From Sordariomycetes sp. S80-01Y (taxonomy: Eukaryota; Ascomycota; Sordariomycetes), in NCBI GenBank assembly GCA_037042185.1, contig JAXQJY010000031.1:2502248-2566247 (forward strand): a DNA stretch of 64,000 nucleotides. Direction: 5' to 3'. Position numbers and translations under genes: made by a program. Below the pieces are notes generated by a model. It did no database searches. It saw only the letters and a program-made list of their open reading frames with translations, and had not been told where the DNA came from. How positions within the stretch are numbered: position 1 is the first letter of the stretch; every line of letters begins with the position of its first letter. Positions 10,907 to 22,401 of this stretch are shown here, one piece after another.

Positions 10907-11708
10907 ACAACATCTAGTTCTGTTCTTGCTCGAGATTTGCGCAAGGCGGCATGCCGGCAAGTGAGACAGGGGCATGCCACGAGATTAAATCGCACGGAAG
11001 GTCTGTGGCCCGCGTATAAGTGAAGCCGTGTTTCCGGATCTGACACAAGCCGGGATTTTCTCAAGCCGGGATTTATACAGGGATACTAGGGCCGGTAATC
11101 TGAGCACCGAGAGGCTTGGAGCCCGGGAGACTAAGGTGCCGGCGTCCTAGCGTGATTCATGGGGAAGAGCCCAACGCTGAGGAAACAATTGAGTGATATG
11201 TGATTCGTTGATCGAGACTCGAAACCCTTTTCTAGCAAATTGAATTATATAATAGTGAACTTGTTGAAAACACACAAAACGGTGCTCTGTAGGCTTGTGC
11301 CTTCCTTGGAGCTTCTACAAATGCGAACAGGGCCAATGACAAGCCACAAGTGTCTCGCCCACAACAGGCAAAAGTACGCTAATCATTGAGGGGTCGTGCC
11401 ACGGCTTAAGCGGTGGTCGCACCTTATCAGTTCCCTTCTCAGCCCTTCAAACTTGTTGAAATAGTCCTTCGCGGAACTTTTGCGGCCCTGCAATGACGAA
11501 TGGCGTCAATCCGCAGCAGTATCAATCTTACCGAGCTGCACTCCGAGGAAGTGATCGCGCGGCAAGCACTGGCCGTTTTGGTCGCGTCCCACAAGTCTAC
11601 GCAGCTTCTGTGATGCAAGCGTGTTACTGCTGCGCAGCATGGGAAAGGATGAATCATAGATCTTTAGAGAAATATGCACCGAATCGGCCTTGACAGATCC
11701 TCCTGGCC
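10907..11708. other. Intergenic, no gene recognised
   Basis: This separates the oxidase promoter from the 3' end of the reductase gene on the same strand. Only short open frames without recognisable content are present. Confidence 0.45.
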
Positions 11709-13103
11709 TCAAAGTATCAACCCAGCCTCCCGGAACATTTCAAAAGCATCCAGCCAGCCGGCAGTCGGGTCTTTGTCTCCTTCGAACCCGGTAGCCCTTA
11801 GTTTTTCCAGGCTCATCTGCCGATCAAACGTGAGCCAGTAGCCCACACTATCGAGCTGACGACTGCCGGCTCCAACACCTCCGCTGATGGCCTTCTTACG
11901 CCCATGCTGCTTGAAGACATCCTTAAATTTCTTAATATACTCTCCAGGCGTCAATGAGGAAGATGTGTCCGGAAGCTCGCCAGCCCTCAACTTATTGTCG
12001 GTGGTACTTGAATTTTCATCTGTTGGCGATACACCGACGAGTCCAAACCATTTCGCGAGCTGCGGCCAGATGTCGCCGTACGTGGATGGCGTCTCGTTGT
12101 CTGCGATATTGAAAAGTTGACCGCCGCCGCATATATCGGGGTGCAGCGATGCATAGATCATGAAACGCGCGATTGTCTTGCTCGATACGGGAGAAAACAA
12201 GGAATTGGCACCAGCGGCGTTGCCGGGGAATGGGATTTCGGTCGGAACCGGCTCTACCCCTGTTACGGATGGGCCAACGCCATGATTGTAGGCGTATAGA
12301 GATAGATACTGAGCCCAGTGGAGAGCTAGACTGAACTGGGAGCCGTTGGGAGTGAAACCAATCTCAACTCAGGTCAACGATATTGCGTACTTCAGGTAGG
12401 GAGGAAACTCACGATGGCATCTGGGCAGACTTCACACCATGTCCATTTCTTCCCCTCACTCTCTGCCTTGAGTACCTCGCGGTACGCTGGGTACGCAACT
12501 GTCTTGGCGTAGTCGGTTGGAAGGTCCTTCACCATCGCCTCTTGCAACGGAGGCGTGAATGTGCCCCCAGGAGCATAGATACCGTAGCCCTGAGCATATT
12601 AGCTTGCGGTTGTAATATGCTGCGTCATTTGGTTTACTCGTGTTCCGCCAGGAAAGACCACAAACTGCAAGTTGGGGCTTAGCAAGGTATGCGCATCGAC
12701 GACGTTTTGCAGCATAGACCGGTTCGTCGCAACCTCCTCGACATCATCTTCCATCGCAGTGAAAACTCCGCATGTCAGCATTTGTTCTTCAGCATCGTCA
12801 CCGGCAAGTACCTAAGTAATAAACATGCGTGACGGTCCTGATGTCTTTCACAGCTAATTCCAAAGCCTTCGCCAATGAACTTCCATCACCGTGTCGGAGG
12901 TCGATGCCTGACACGAGCTGCAGGTCTGGTCTATTTGGGCCTGGCTCCTGCCAGCAAGTTTCTGAGACATCCAATGGACGGTTCGTCACAGCGGTGACTT
13001 GGGAAAAAGCATCTGAATAGGGACTCAAAAGTTGGTCGACTAAGGCCCAACCGATGAGGCCAGATGCGCCGAAGACAATGGCGTGTTGAGGGGATTCACT
13101 CAT
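11709..13103 (-). CDS. PRISE-type NAD(P)-dependent reductase (SDR superfamily)
   Basis: Four exons fit perfectly in phase: 13103-12812, 12765-12638, 12589-12413 and 12362-11709, with introns of 46, 48 and 50 nt; the product is 416 residues. The N-terminus carries the Rossmann motif GASGLIG at residues 12-18. Later segments, VTHVYYL, LQFVVFPGGTRGYGIYAPGG, WTWCEVCPDAIIGFTPNGS, and a C-terminal FNIADNETPSTYGDIWPQLA block, match fungal relatives of progesterone 5-beta-reductase/iridoid synthase (PRISE). These include reductases found in secondary-metabolite clusters, which reduce enones or related carbonyl substrates. No biosynthetic core gene is next to it here. An in-frame ATG at 13169 could add 22 residues, but the start at 13103 places the Rossmann motif where the family has it. 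The substrate is unknown. Confidence 0.85.
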
Positions 13104-13442
13104 TCTTAGCATGGATGTTCTGTCGAGACTCGATACAATACTTTGTTCAGATGAAAGGAGATAGTCCATCTCATTTATTGCGATTGTCAGCTAATGTTAC
13201 ATCATGAGTCATCTTGCGTCACTGTGATATGTTGCGCTAAACCCTAGTGATTACTTAGGGTTGCCCCACTAGCCATAATAAGGAGGACGGTTCTAGAGGA
13301 AAAGCGAAACCCTTATTTGCTACTTCATGGGCACAACACTGGCGGGGTGCACTAAGAATCGGGACCTATCCGAGGCGGGTATCTCTTGTACCAAGCCAGC
13401 TCCATTGCAAGCCGGAAATGAGCGGGCCTAGGCCAATTCTTC

Positions 13443-13841
13443 ATGAGTCGAATCCTCAGGTTGATGTCCGCAGGCTGTTGCTCCCTCGACCTCGCTATTG
13501 GCGACGCCTGGAGCGGATTTCTTGTATCGCTTATCGTTGTGATGCAATGCATGGAAATATTTGGCTTGAACAAGGCACTGCAGCCAGACCCCTTCGACCC
13601 TCCCGTGAGACCTTGGAAGCTGCCCCTCCCACATTGTTCGGATAACCCACGCGAGCATCTTGTCGAACCCGAGGATTGGCCGCCGAACAAGTGCATTCGA
13701 ACCTGGGTTCTGAACCAGTTGTCGTGGCTACATTTGCGCATTCAATTGTTACGACCCAGCGTGCGGCCTTCACGTTGCCCCGAAAATGCCACTGCAATTT
13801 TCACAGTTAAAGTAGTAGGAACTGAGCTAGCTCATCTTTGA
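13443..13841 (+). CDS. Uncertain open frame, possible fragment of a membrane protein
   Basis: An ATG-started frame of 132 codons contains one hydrophobic segment followed by a Pro/Trp-rich stretch (GLNKALQPDPFDPPVRPWKL). It lies between the starts and ends of two minus-strand genes. The open frames on the opposite strand here look like shadows. The content resembles the N-terminus of a small fungal membrane acyltransferase-like protein only loosely, and no continuation exists, so it may be a remnant or chance. Confidence 0.22.
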   Translation: MSRILRLMSAGCCSLDLAIGDAWSGFLVSLIVVMQCMEIFGLNKALQPDPFDPPVRPWKLPLPHCSDNPREHLVEPEDWPPNKCIRTWVLNQLSWLHLRIQLLRPSVRPSRCPENATAIFTVKVVGTELAHL

Positions 13842-13904
13842 TCGCCGGATCGCCGGATCGCACATAATAAGCCTCTTGTCCTTACAATATTTAAAAATAT
13901 AATT

Positions 13905-14548
13905 CTATCCGATATAGGGAAGATTGTGCTCTTCATGCTGCGCTTTGCCTTTGGTAGCTGAGGTATATAGTGCGAGACTGACAACGACAAGCCCGGCCAC
14001 ACTTGCAAATGTAGCATATATAACCATCCCAACATGACTATAAGCAATACCCCCCGAGGCCAGGGAGAATCCAATGCCTCCATTAGCAATTCCTGAGACT
14101 ACCAGCACGCGCCCAAACCATACATGGGCGTGGGTCCAGCCTGTTTGTCGTTTCAGAACACGGTATCGTCTATGGTGCCAGTAGCCTAACCAAGGCTGGA
14201 GTAACATGCCCACCACAATCAAGGTGCCAGCAATTGTATGAAAGCTGCTCGTCTGACAAAAAAATTTAAGTAAGCACTAGGATGTAAACGGTGGTTGGAA
14301 GTGAAGAGACAAACCTCGTTCAGAATGTTACCCATACGCATCCCGGTTGCAAAGCCGGCTAGCATCAAGCACACGCCGATCATCTGGCAGGAAGCGTGAA
14401 TCCACATGGTCTGCTTTATACTCAGAGTTCTGATGAAGACGGCGCCGGCAGGAAACAGAACTAGAAATGGGAGACCCATAGTGATCCCGTGAGCCATGGC
14501 CAGGCTGGGGACTTGTGATAGATTGTCAGGGCTCGTTGAAGAAGACAT
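13905..14548 (-). CDS. Cytochrome b561-like membrane protein without DOMON domain
   Basis: Two exons, 14548-14315 and 14252-13905, joined across a 62-nt intron (GTTTGT...GTCAG), give 193 residues. Four to five hydrophobic segments carry histidines at positions expected for b561 haem ligands: H20 (MAHG), H51 (WIHASCQ), H83 (SSFHTIAG) and H119/H121 (GWTHAHVWFG). This is the C-terminal membrane module found in cellobiose-dehydrogenase-like DOMON-b561 proteins, but here the extracellular DOMON domain and a signal peptide are absent, so it is a stand-alone b561. Such proteins move electrons across membranes, often from ascorbate or to iron/copper. It neighbours the reductase and NADPH oxidase genes on the same strand, making a redox-themed group, although common control is only an inference. 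Confidence 0.82.
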
Positions 14549-16960
14549 TTTCTAGAGTTGGCGACTAGTAAAGAGATGATAGCGTGTCTTAGGATCCTTC
14601 ATGGGGGTTTCAAGGCGGCGATGCTGCGGTTCTGTGCGGTCGTCTTCTTCTGATGATACTGAAAATGGAATTAAGTCATCTTATACTTAGCCAGCCTTTT
14701 CAGCGCCTTGGAAGCGATAGCCTTTGTACCTACGGTCTCGGGCCTCGGACTTGGCGTCCTCGGTCTATAGCGTCGCCCGAACCGAGATAGGCGCGTCACC
14801 ACATAATGTCTACGTTATTTCGTGACGTATCAGATGTTGTGCTTAGGTAGCACAGCCTTTCTATTTACGTCGCAGAAGAGCTTTTGAAGTGGGCGGAGTA
14901 CTTACGAATAAGCATAATATGCTTACTTCAGACCGATGAGCGAATCCCATCCAAGGGTGGCGACCACTTCAGGGATAGGCATGCTCCTCTAGCGGCGGGT
15001 CCCGCTCTGGCTTTCAGCCCGCCCTCGGACCTGCAGGTCCGAAGGCCGGTCGCGGGCAACCGGCACCGGCCTCGGACAGAAGTCAGTCTCGGCCATTGAA
15101 CTTTGACGTCTGACACGAACGCGTATGTGGGCAAAGTCGGGTATGATACTGACCGTATAAGGAGATTGCACCTCGGCTCGATTCGGAAAATACAGAGAGA
15201 GGAGCAAGGCATGTTCTACAGATTGAAGCCAAAAAGCGGAATCATCCTGGATGCTTATTTCAACTGACCAATCGCATCCTGTAGTGGGACACAAGCTCTG
15301 CAGCTATCGACTTTGATGATCCCATTTTCAAATAATTAGACGTCGATGCAGTGTCCACTCTGATTCCATACATATAAGACGAACTCTTACGTGTACTGTG
15401 AGCGGGATTTGGGCTAATTCTGCCTAGCAAGACAGCACAGCAAAGCAAAGCCTGGCACCGCTACGACCGAGACAACCAGCTTCTCGCATAAGATTACCGG
15501 ACATGTAGTGTGTGTTTCTCCCCCAACTTGCACCTGTGCCTTTATATATCCCCAGCGCGCTGCATGCAGGATCGAGTTCTGCAGACTGGTTCAATCAGGG
15601 CCGTAGGAAGTGCATTGAAAAACATGCGATGAGGTGCATCGGGGTCATCTACATTGTCGAGAAAGAAAAAGTCGTAAAAGACAGTATCGGAGCAGCTGCT
15701 GAACTAGCAAAACTAGAGCAGACTCTGACTTTTGCCATCATTTACATTTTTCGAACGCAGCCAACGGCGGGTACTCGTTTAGGCAGCGCTCAGGGGTCAC
15801 GTTGCCTTGCTATCATGCTTCATGCGGGCATGTCCGAGTCTCCGCGAAGTCTCTCGCTTTTTTACACGTCAAAGTTCATGGGGCCGATGGATGTGCGTGG
15901 CGTGTCTGTACATGACCGCCCTCTGGGGGCCTGGCTGGACTTTTGGTAGCATCGGCCCGCCCTAGGCAGGGGAACCGTCTTGGCTTCGCGGAGGTTACAG
16001 GTTCTTTGGAAGTGGAGGACATCGGACTGCGCCGTACCTTGGCCCACAAGACCCCACCTCGGTACTTGCAGCGTTACTTGCAGCCCTCCGGTACCTGGAG
16101 ATAGGTTACGGCTCAGCCACTTATACGTGAATGAAGTGATGGCCATAACTCCAAACATCCCGCCTTGAGACAACGGCGACGCTGATGGTGAGATTGGCCA
16201 TATACTTATGCGTGGTGTACCCAGACCTAACGCAGCATGCTGCTTGCTGTGAACTATACGAAATTACCAGTCCTCGGTCACACCATACGCCGCTCAAGAG
16301 GGCCCTTTCGAATATCTTGTTGTCGGCGACACACACCTTATCTGAAAAATCAAAAGAGATCTCCCGATTCACCTGAACTACGGCTGGTATATGATTCTGA
16401 GACTTGGAAAGATCTTCTGCGGGCGATATGCAGGTCCTGACTCGGTATCATGGTTAATGGGCCTGGCGAGCACCTCTGGAGATATCAAATATGTCTATTG
16501 GATGACGTTGGCGAGCAAGCAGTCGTCAAGATGCTTTTTGATATATCGTCCGAAGTGGTAACTTACCCCAAAAAGAATCCCATCCCCCCCACAAAGGAGC
16601 CAGCGCATGGTGATGGCGGGAATTCTAAGGTTCTCAACTCTGCAGGCCAGCTGGCGAGTCACATGAGAACGTGGCTGGTGTCTGAATTGTTGCGCACCTA
16701 TTCAGAAGAAGGGCGTGGGATGAAGTAGACTGGTAGGAAAATGATATACTTCTGTAAAACGTTACATGAAGGCTACGGTCCCCGGTCACCTGATAACGGG
16801 TAGCATTGTCTTATTCGAACCGTGCCCGCTGCCCTGTCGAGTCCTCTTGTTGCCGCCTCACCACATTCTTCATCATCGTTCAATACGGTCCGCAACAATC
16901 ACACATTCGCCGCGGTGGCGACACTGCCTAAGCTTGTCCCCACACTCGCGCAACGAGACG
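14549..16960. other. Long intergenic region, no supported gene
   Basis: About 2.4 kb with only short frames lacking motifs or credible splice structures. The first hundred bases are the promoter of the b561 gene. Confidence 0.4.
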
Positions 16961-17341
16961 TCACTTGCACTTTCTAGACGTCTCCCAGTTTCGGTGAAAA
17001 TTGGGAACACTTTGCTCGAGGCTCATGCATCGGCCTTTAATTATTCCATGACCTAACCCTGGGGTATAGTCCTCCGAACTGCAGGATGGACAGCTGTACT
17101 GCGTCATAGACACCGTCTCCGACCCGGACCGTGAGCCTAGTTGAGTTCTTGAGGATGAAGGCCCGACATTCCAAACATCGTGGAGCCTACTGACCCGGGA
17201 GCGCCGTCCTCGACGCAGTCTGTCATAGTTGAGAACAGCGAAATGTTCTATTAGGCGTCTTCGGGCGACTAGTGTGACTCTATCGGCCGGTAATACGGCA
17301 TCTTCGTTGAGTAATTCCTCTCTTAGAGCATCTTTATTCAT
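16961..17341 (-). CDS. Uncertain open frame
   Basis: An ATG-started frame of 126 codons begins with a charged helical segment (MNKDALREELLNEDAVLPAD) and contains a CPSC pair near its end. No family was recognised, and no second exon could be assigned. It may be an exon of a decayed gene. Confidence 0.2.
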   Translation of the reverse strand: MNKDALREELLNEDAVLPADRVTLVARRRLIEHFAVLNYDRLRRGRRSRVSRLHDVWNVGPSSSRTQLGSRSGSETVSMTQYSCPSCSSEDYTPGLGHGIIKGRCMSLEQSVPNFHRNWETSRKCK

Positions 17342-18000
17342 GAAGGTGAGTAGCTAAGCTCCGGATATAAACTCTCAAGAAGGGGGCTAACTGTACTTTT
17401 AATAGGCTACACGAATCTTTGGTTTAAATACTGCGTCTATGCTCACATTCCGGACACGACAACTATCGTGCCGGGCCCGCCTAAGCCCACGCCCACGGGG
17501 CCATTCCCCAAGATACTCGGCATCCCGGCTAATTATAAGTCCTTCTATAAGGTCATTTCTATTGATATCTACTGCGTTGCATTATATGTTCTACAACTTC
17601 TGCATTGCACAATACTGACCATTCTAGCTTTCAAATCTTGAACACTAGGTCACACAGTCGCCAAAATGGGGTTCCATGACTCAGGTTGCGACCCCTTATT
17701 TTCGAGCTCTCGGACTTTACTATCGCGGGACGACCCGTTAATGATGGGTTGGATTTGTTGCGGACATTTAATACGCTCACAGTCATTATTGCATTGCATC
17801 GCCGCTAGTCGTGCACGAGCATTCAGCCTGTAGATGGTTGGCAAATATGAAAGCCTTCACCAAGCTTCACCGCTTGGGCTGTATTCTGGTTCTATTTGTT
17901 AGGGCTAACGAGGATACTAAAGTCTGGTCCGCCATCCGGTCTCCGGTTATCCATCGCTGCTTGTTCTATTTTACGTTGCCAAGCTCCTAGTCTATCACCG
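17342..18000. other. Intergenic, no gene recognised
   Basis: No coding signal or RNA gene can be supported on either strand. Confidence 0.4.
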
Positions 18001-18291
18001 CTAATCCTCCCAAGAGCAGCTTCGTACTTTGATCTGGACATATCGTACTCTTGCCGAACCACAGTATACCGAGGGTACTACTTTTGGATCAGCCATAGGA
18101 TCTCGAGGGGGGGGTTTCGGTATACTTGCATTTTGAGGCCAACAGTTATCGAATGTCTGTCCAACGTCAACTGCACCATCCTCCCTTTCCTGATTGTATG
18201 CGTCAAAGGCCTCTGTTTTGAACTTGGTGGCATTCTCGAATGCACGCTCCAACTCGTGTTTTGCTTCGTTGAGGGTGGTTTCCGCGGCCAT
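18001..18291 (-). CDS. Possible small hypothetical protein
   Basis: An ATG in good context (CATCATGG) opens a frame of 96 codons. The first half is an amphipathic, charged helix (MAAETTLNEAKHELERAFEN); the second half is Pro-rich and may instead be intron. I recognise no family. A run of eight G on the plus strand (rich in C on the coding strand) near 18106 lies inside the frame and could be length-unstable. Confidence 0.25.
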   Translation of the reverse strand: MAAETTLNEAKHELERAFENATKFKTEAFDAYNQEREDGAVDVGQTFDNCWPQNASIPKPPPRDPMADPKVVPSVYCGSARVRYVQIKVRSCSWED

Positions 18292-19909
18292 GATGGTGAG
18301 GGAAGGATGGGCTAATGATAGGTGTGGAATATTTGATAAATTATTGTGTACGATACTCAGCGTCGGCAAACCTTTTCCAGATGACATCGGCATATATAGA
18401 GAATCGGCAAGAGCTAGATGCAAGCACCTGCCTTACCATCCAGGCAGCTCACCAGAACGCGGTTCCAATTCGTCATCATCAGCTCCGATTAAACACCGTC
18501 ATGACGCGTAATGTCGTTGTTCTGGGATTAAACCCCCATTGGAGTCATCCACAAATGCAAGTATTGGCCGGTGCACGGCCGCCGCTTGTCACTGTGTGTC
18601 TCGACACAGCTGAGTTCATGCTGCCAATCGCCAACTATTTAAGATATAAACGGTCTACGTAGGCTGTGAGCAAGAGTCCTACCCCGCACAGAGGCTAGCC
18701 TTCACGGGTTAAGGCGCCCCCTTCAGCTGTGCTTTCTACACGCTCTGTCGATCAATTAACCAAACCAGCTATTACTTTAATCCAAAACGGCCACGTGGCT
18801 GATACTCATTGGTTTATAGTGGCTAGTCAGATGCGTCAAACGCTTTCTCGACGCCTGATCAGGATGGCTAGTCTCCACGGTTCTGCGTATGCTTGTATAT
18901 AGTACCTTAATTATATGCGTAGAGACTACTGGCGTACAATAGTATCATTGCGTAAGATGTGGCGTGACCTAGAAATGGTTACCCAGTTTGTATGGATGCA
19001 AAAGTTCCCCTCCATACCCTTCCCCCTCCCATGCATATATGGTATAGGTCGACTGCATGTCTTGGGCGACTCTCTTCCCTCTAGTACCTCGATGTTGTAA
19101 CTCCACTGAGATATTCTTTACGTACATAGACCTTTCTCCCCACTACAGTACATGTGACGACAATGCACATTAAAGCTTGATTTTCGTAACTTCAGCTAAC
19201 TCCTTCCAAAGAAGCCATGGCGCCCACAATAGTTGCCTCTCGGGGAGATAAGCGGCAATGTCCTCTGCAAAAGCCCCAAAATGGGCGATAGTTCTAATCT
19301 CGCCGAATCCGACGATAACGGCGGGCTGGTCCGCATCCGGTAAAGGCCCTCTCGGATACCGTCTCCAACACCGAAGAAGAATCCGGCAGGATCATCATTG
19401 AGATTAGGGATTTCCCCCACGCTGCATCTCGCACGCGTCGGGGGACAGGCGAGGGGGGATATCATAGCATCTCGGGATTCGCGGACTTAGGCGGCGAGCT
19501 TTTATTAGGCCGATTGGTTCGGGTGTGCCTGAGAGCAATGTGGATCGTCGGCACCCAAAGCGACTTCCAGAACCTAGGTTATCACAGCGAGTAAACAGGC
19601 ATAACTAGATAGGGATCCGCTAATGGGTTATAGCATAATAGAAGGATGGTTATATAGAATTCTTATTCCTAGGCAAGGGTATATGTCAAGATCTCAGGTT
19701 ATAATATCTTAAGTTAAAGTAGAAGGATATTCTTTTAAATAAAGGCCATAAAAACACAATATTTATTAAAAATTGAGTCACATGATTTGTTTAACAAGCG
19801 AAGCGCTTTAAGACACCATCGTGCGAAGTTGCCCAATTTGCTAAATTTGTAACAGACGCTGCCTTCGGCGACGCGTCTAGGCACAGATTCTAAGATCATT
19901 CATACAGCT
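18292..19909. other. Intergenic, no gene recognised
   Basis: About 1.6 kb without supported genes. The portion from about 19600 to 19850 is AT-rich and lies directly downstream of the zinc-cluster regulator. Confidence 0.4.
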
Positions 19910-21667
19910 TTACCACTCCAGAGTCTCCTGCCATCCTCTATTGGGAACCCTAAATTCTATCATTGCCCGTCTTTCTCCCGGCATGAGGAACACCAAAGCC
20001 TGTCGGACTCTTCGAAGATAGGGAATGTCTTCGAAACTATTCACGTTCAACCCTCTCTCCTCCGAGACCATGATCCGCTGCGCAACTTGTGCCACCAGGG
20101 GACCGTTCCAGAATCCATCTTGAACACGTGCTGAGCGCATAATATGAACTGCTCTCCTACGAACATGAGGGTCGCGGCATCTTACCACAATGTAGAAAAG
20201 AATAGGAGTGACACCAATATCCACGTGGAACCGAGATGACCCTTGCGCCGATTCCTCTGATACATTTTGTCGCACTGCCAGGGTAGCATAATCAAGCAAT
20301 TCGTTGACATCTTTCACGTAGCGGTCCCAGTTGATAGATCCATATGTGTCTCGTGGATGTGTTGTAATCAGGGACAAGTTGAGGTAGCGCTTATGTAGTT
20401 CGATAAGAGCAATGCTTCTTCTCTCGGCGGCGCTAAAGACTGATCCACGGCGCATACTGATAAAGGCGTCAAATGCTCCGGTCCATTGCTCTAGTTGGTT
20501 GGCTACAACTGCACGTTCACACCCCTCATCGAAGGTCACCATGTGTTTCGCAGTTATATCGAGGAGACCTGTTCTGGCGTCCGAGAGCGACGTTATGACG
20601 ACGTCAGGAGCGGCCCCTATTCGGCGAAAATGGGACGTGTTTCGTAAAGACAGTTCGGGACTCACGTCTCCAACGAGCTATTGCGCAAATGTTAGATTTT
20701 GTCACTCAGTTTGACTTCGCTGACTTACCAACGATACCTGGATCGATAGGCGAGCGAAGAAAGCCTCGACAAGCTGCATTGCAACGCAATTATCCGACCC
20801 CGAAGCGGGTTTGACGTCATTGTGTCCATCTGCCTGCTGGCGAGATTCATGAATCATCCCGCGCCCATACTTGAATAATCGGGTCGCGGTCTCGAAGTGT
20901 CCCCGAAGAAGCTAACACGTAAGTTATTTGAGAGCGGGATTATCGTGGTAGCGACGAACCTCTATGCAGATGAAAATGGAACAAGATACTAAATGTATAT
21001 AGGTCCATGATGATTGGTGTCGACTTTCGCAGAGTTTGTTGATCGATATATTGTAGTGTCTCAGAGCAAACGGCACTTCGTTACTAGTGCTGTCGTTTGT
21101 ATATGCCTCGTGATATGCCGAGAACGAAACCAATGCGTGTCGAATCCCGGCGTCTGACTGGGCGAGCTGAAGAACTTGTGTCCTCCACAAGTCATCAGGG
21201 AAGAAAGCCGTCAATTGCCCGACAGTCCGTTCAACGAAGAATTGGAGAGATCGCGCTTCGTGGATATCGCTTGAGGGGGGATTTATGGACTGTATTGGCG
21301 ACGGGTCAGGTATCGATAAGGCCCTAAATGCTGCATCATAGCTATCGCAGGTGCGGCCTGTTGAGACACCTTCAGTGAAAGTCAGCCGTGGTCGACTGGC
21401 CAATCGTAAAGTTCAAGCCTTACAACGCACGCATGCCGGGCGCGCTTCATCGCATTTGACTCGACGAACTGGATTTTGGATTAGCAAAATCGGTTAATCT
21501 CCGAGCTATGGTGCTCTAGGCAATTGACAGGCTCACTTCTACAGTAGGGGTTAGCGGGCTGGACATTGACCTCTTTAGCTAGATGTTACTAACTTGCATG
21601 TTAAGCATCCTGTTCGGCTCCTTGGGGTTCTGGCACGCACACGCTGCCCTTGCTTCACCCTCGTCAT
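19910..21667 (-). CDS. Zn2Cys6 transcription factor with a predicted 2-nt microexon
   Basis: Exons: 21667-21594, 21538-21537 (two bases), 21468-21424, 21369-20960, 20911-20729 and 20677-19910, giving 493 residues. Introns are 55, 68, 54, 48 and 51 nt. The zinc cluster has cysteines at 21, 24, 31, 38, 41 and 48. Its first pair (TGCLTCK) is in exon 1, and the KIRRVKCDEARPACVRC part is spread over exons 2-4. Splicing exon 1 directly to the third piece shifts frame into a stop. Including the bases AA between two well-formed introns restores the standard TCKIRRVKCDE motif. The remainder matches the fungal-specific regulator domain (ARSLQFFVERTVGQLTAFF; CIELLRGHFETATRLFKYGR). It is divergent from an aspartic protease gene. 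The regulated genes are unknown. Confidence 0.85.
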
Positions 21668-21840
21668 CGCGCCTCGTCGTTGAGAAACAGGTAAGGAGAT
21701 GGCGGAGCCTTCACTGGCGGCTTCTGCATTTCCGCGAATGTGTTAGTAATATGAGCGGAGCCATTTCACAAAGAGTAACCAATCATAATTCCTTCGGTCT
21801 GGCTATTTCACGACAATGGCTTGAATTGGGCAGTGGAGCT

Positions 21841-21978
21841 GCCCTCACGAGCCTACGAATCACAATCCATGCTTCGCCCTCACGAGTCAACCAATCGTGA
21901 CCCATGTGGTGCCCTCACGAGCCAACGGATCACAACCCATGCTTCGCCCTCATGAGCCAGCTAATCACAACCCAGCCT
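21841..21978 (+). repeat. 35-bp minisatellite, about four units
   Basis: Units of 35 bp begin at 21841, 21876, 21911 and 21946 (the last is 33 bp), each starting GCCCTCACGAG or a close variant; a fifth partial start follows at 21979. The array lies in the divergent intergenic region between the zinc-cluster regulator and the aspartic protease. Confidence 0.9.
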
Positions 21979-22312
21979 GCCCTCATATCAATCCGCTCGC
22001 TGAGGGTTTCTGACCTTACGGCTCAGCTCACTCAAAGTCATAGGGCTCGCGGTCAGAATCGCAAATGCTTAGCGCAATAATTTGGTCTCTACGTGTTCCA
22101 GTTCTTGAGACTAGGATCCTTCGCCCCGTCATCCCAAGGCAGTAAAGCATAACGCTCCATTACTACGGGGGCGGTGATGTCTTCTTCATTGGTTCAGACC
22201 CTTGAGCGAGACTTAGGCAAACTGGTAGTGATCCTCATCTCTATTTTAGGATGTGTCATTCGAAGGAGTTGATTTTGGCGCAATTCAGATACACACGACG
22301 AGACGGAACTTG

Positions 22313-22320
22313 TATATAAG
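22313..22320 (+). promoter_or_regulatory. Probable TATA box of the aspartic protease gene
   Basis: TATATAAG lies 82 bp upstream of the protease ATG at 22402. Confidence 0.5.
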
Positions 22321-22401
22321 TCGTACCATTTGACCCAGCTGGAGATTTCCAGTCTCAGCATTCTTTCGACACTCTTCTTGGACTTCCCTACCATATTCAT
22401 C

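Noticed and set aside
15512-15949. Open frame of 145 codons on the plus strand
   Set aside because: Opens with GTG, has no motif, no splice partners and equally long frames on the other strand.
21469-21593. Single 125-nt intron or GC-AG intron (donor GCAAGT) to explain the zinc-finger junction
   Set aside because: The single intron leaves the wrong phase and runs into a stop; the GC donor would delete the second cysteine of the zinc cluster.
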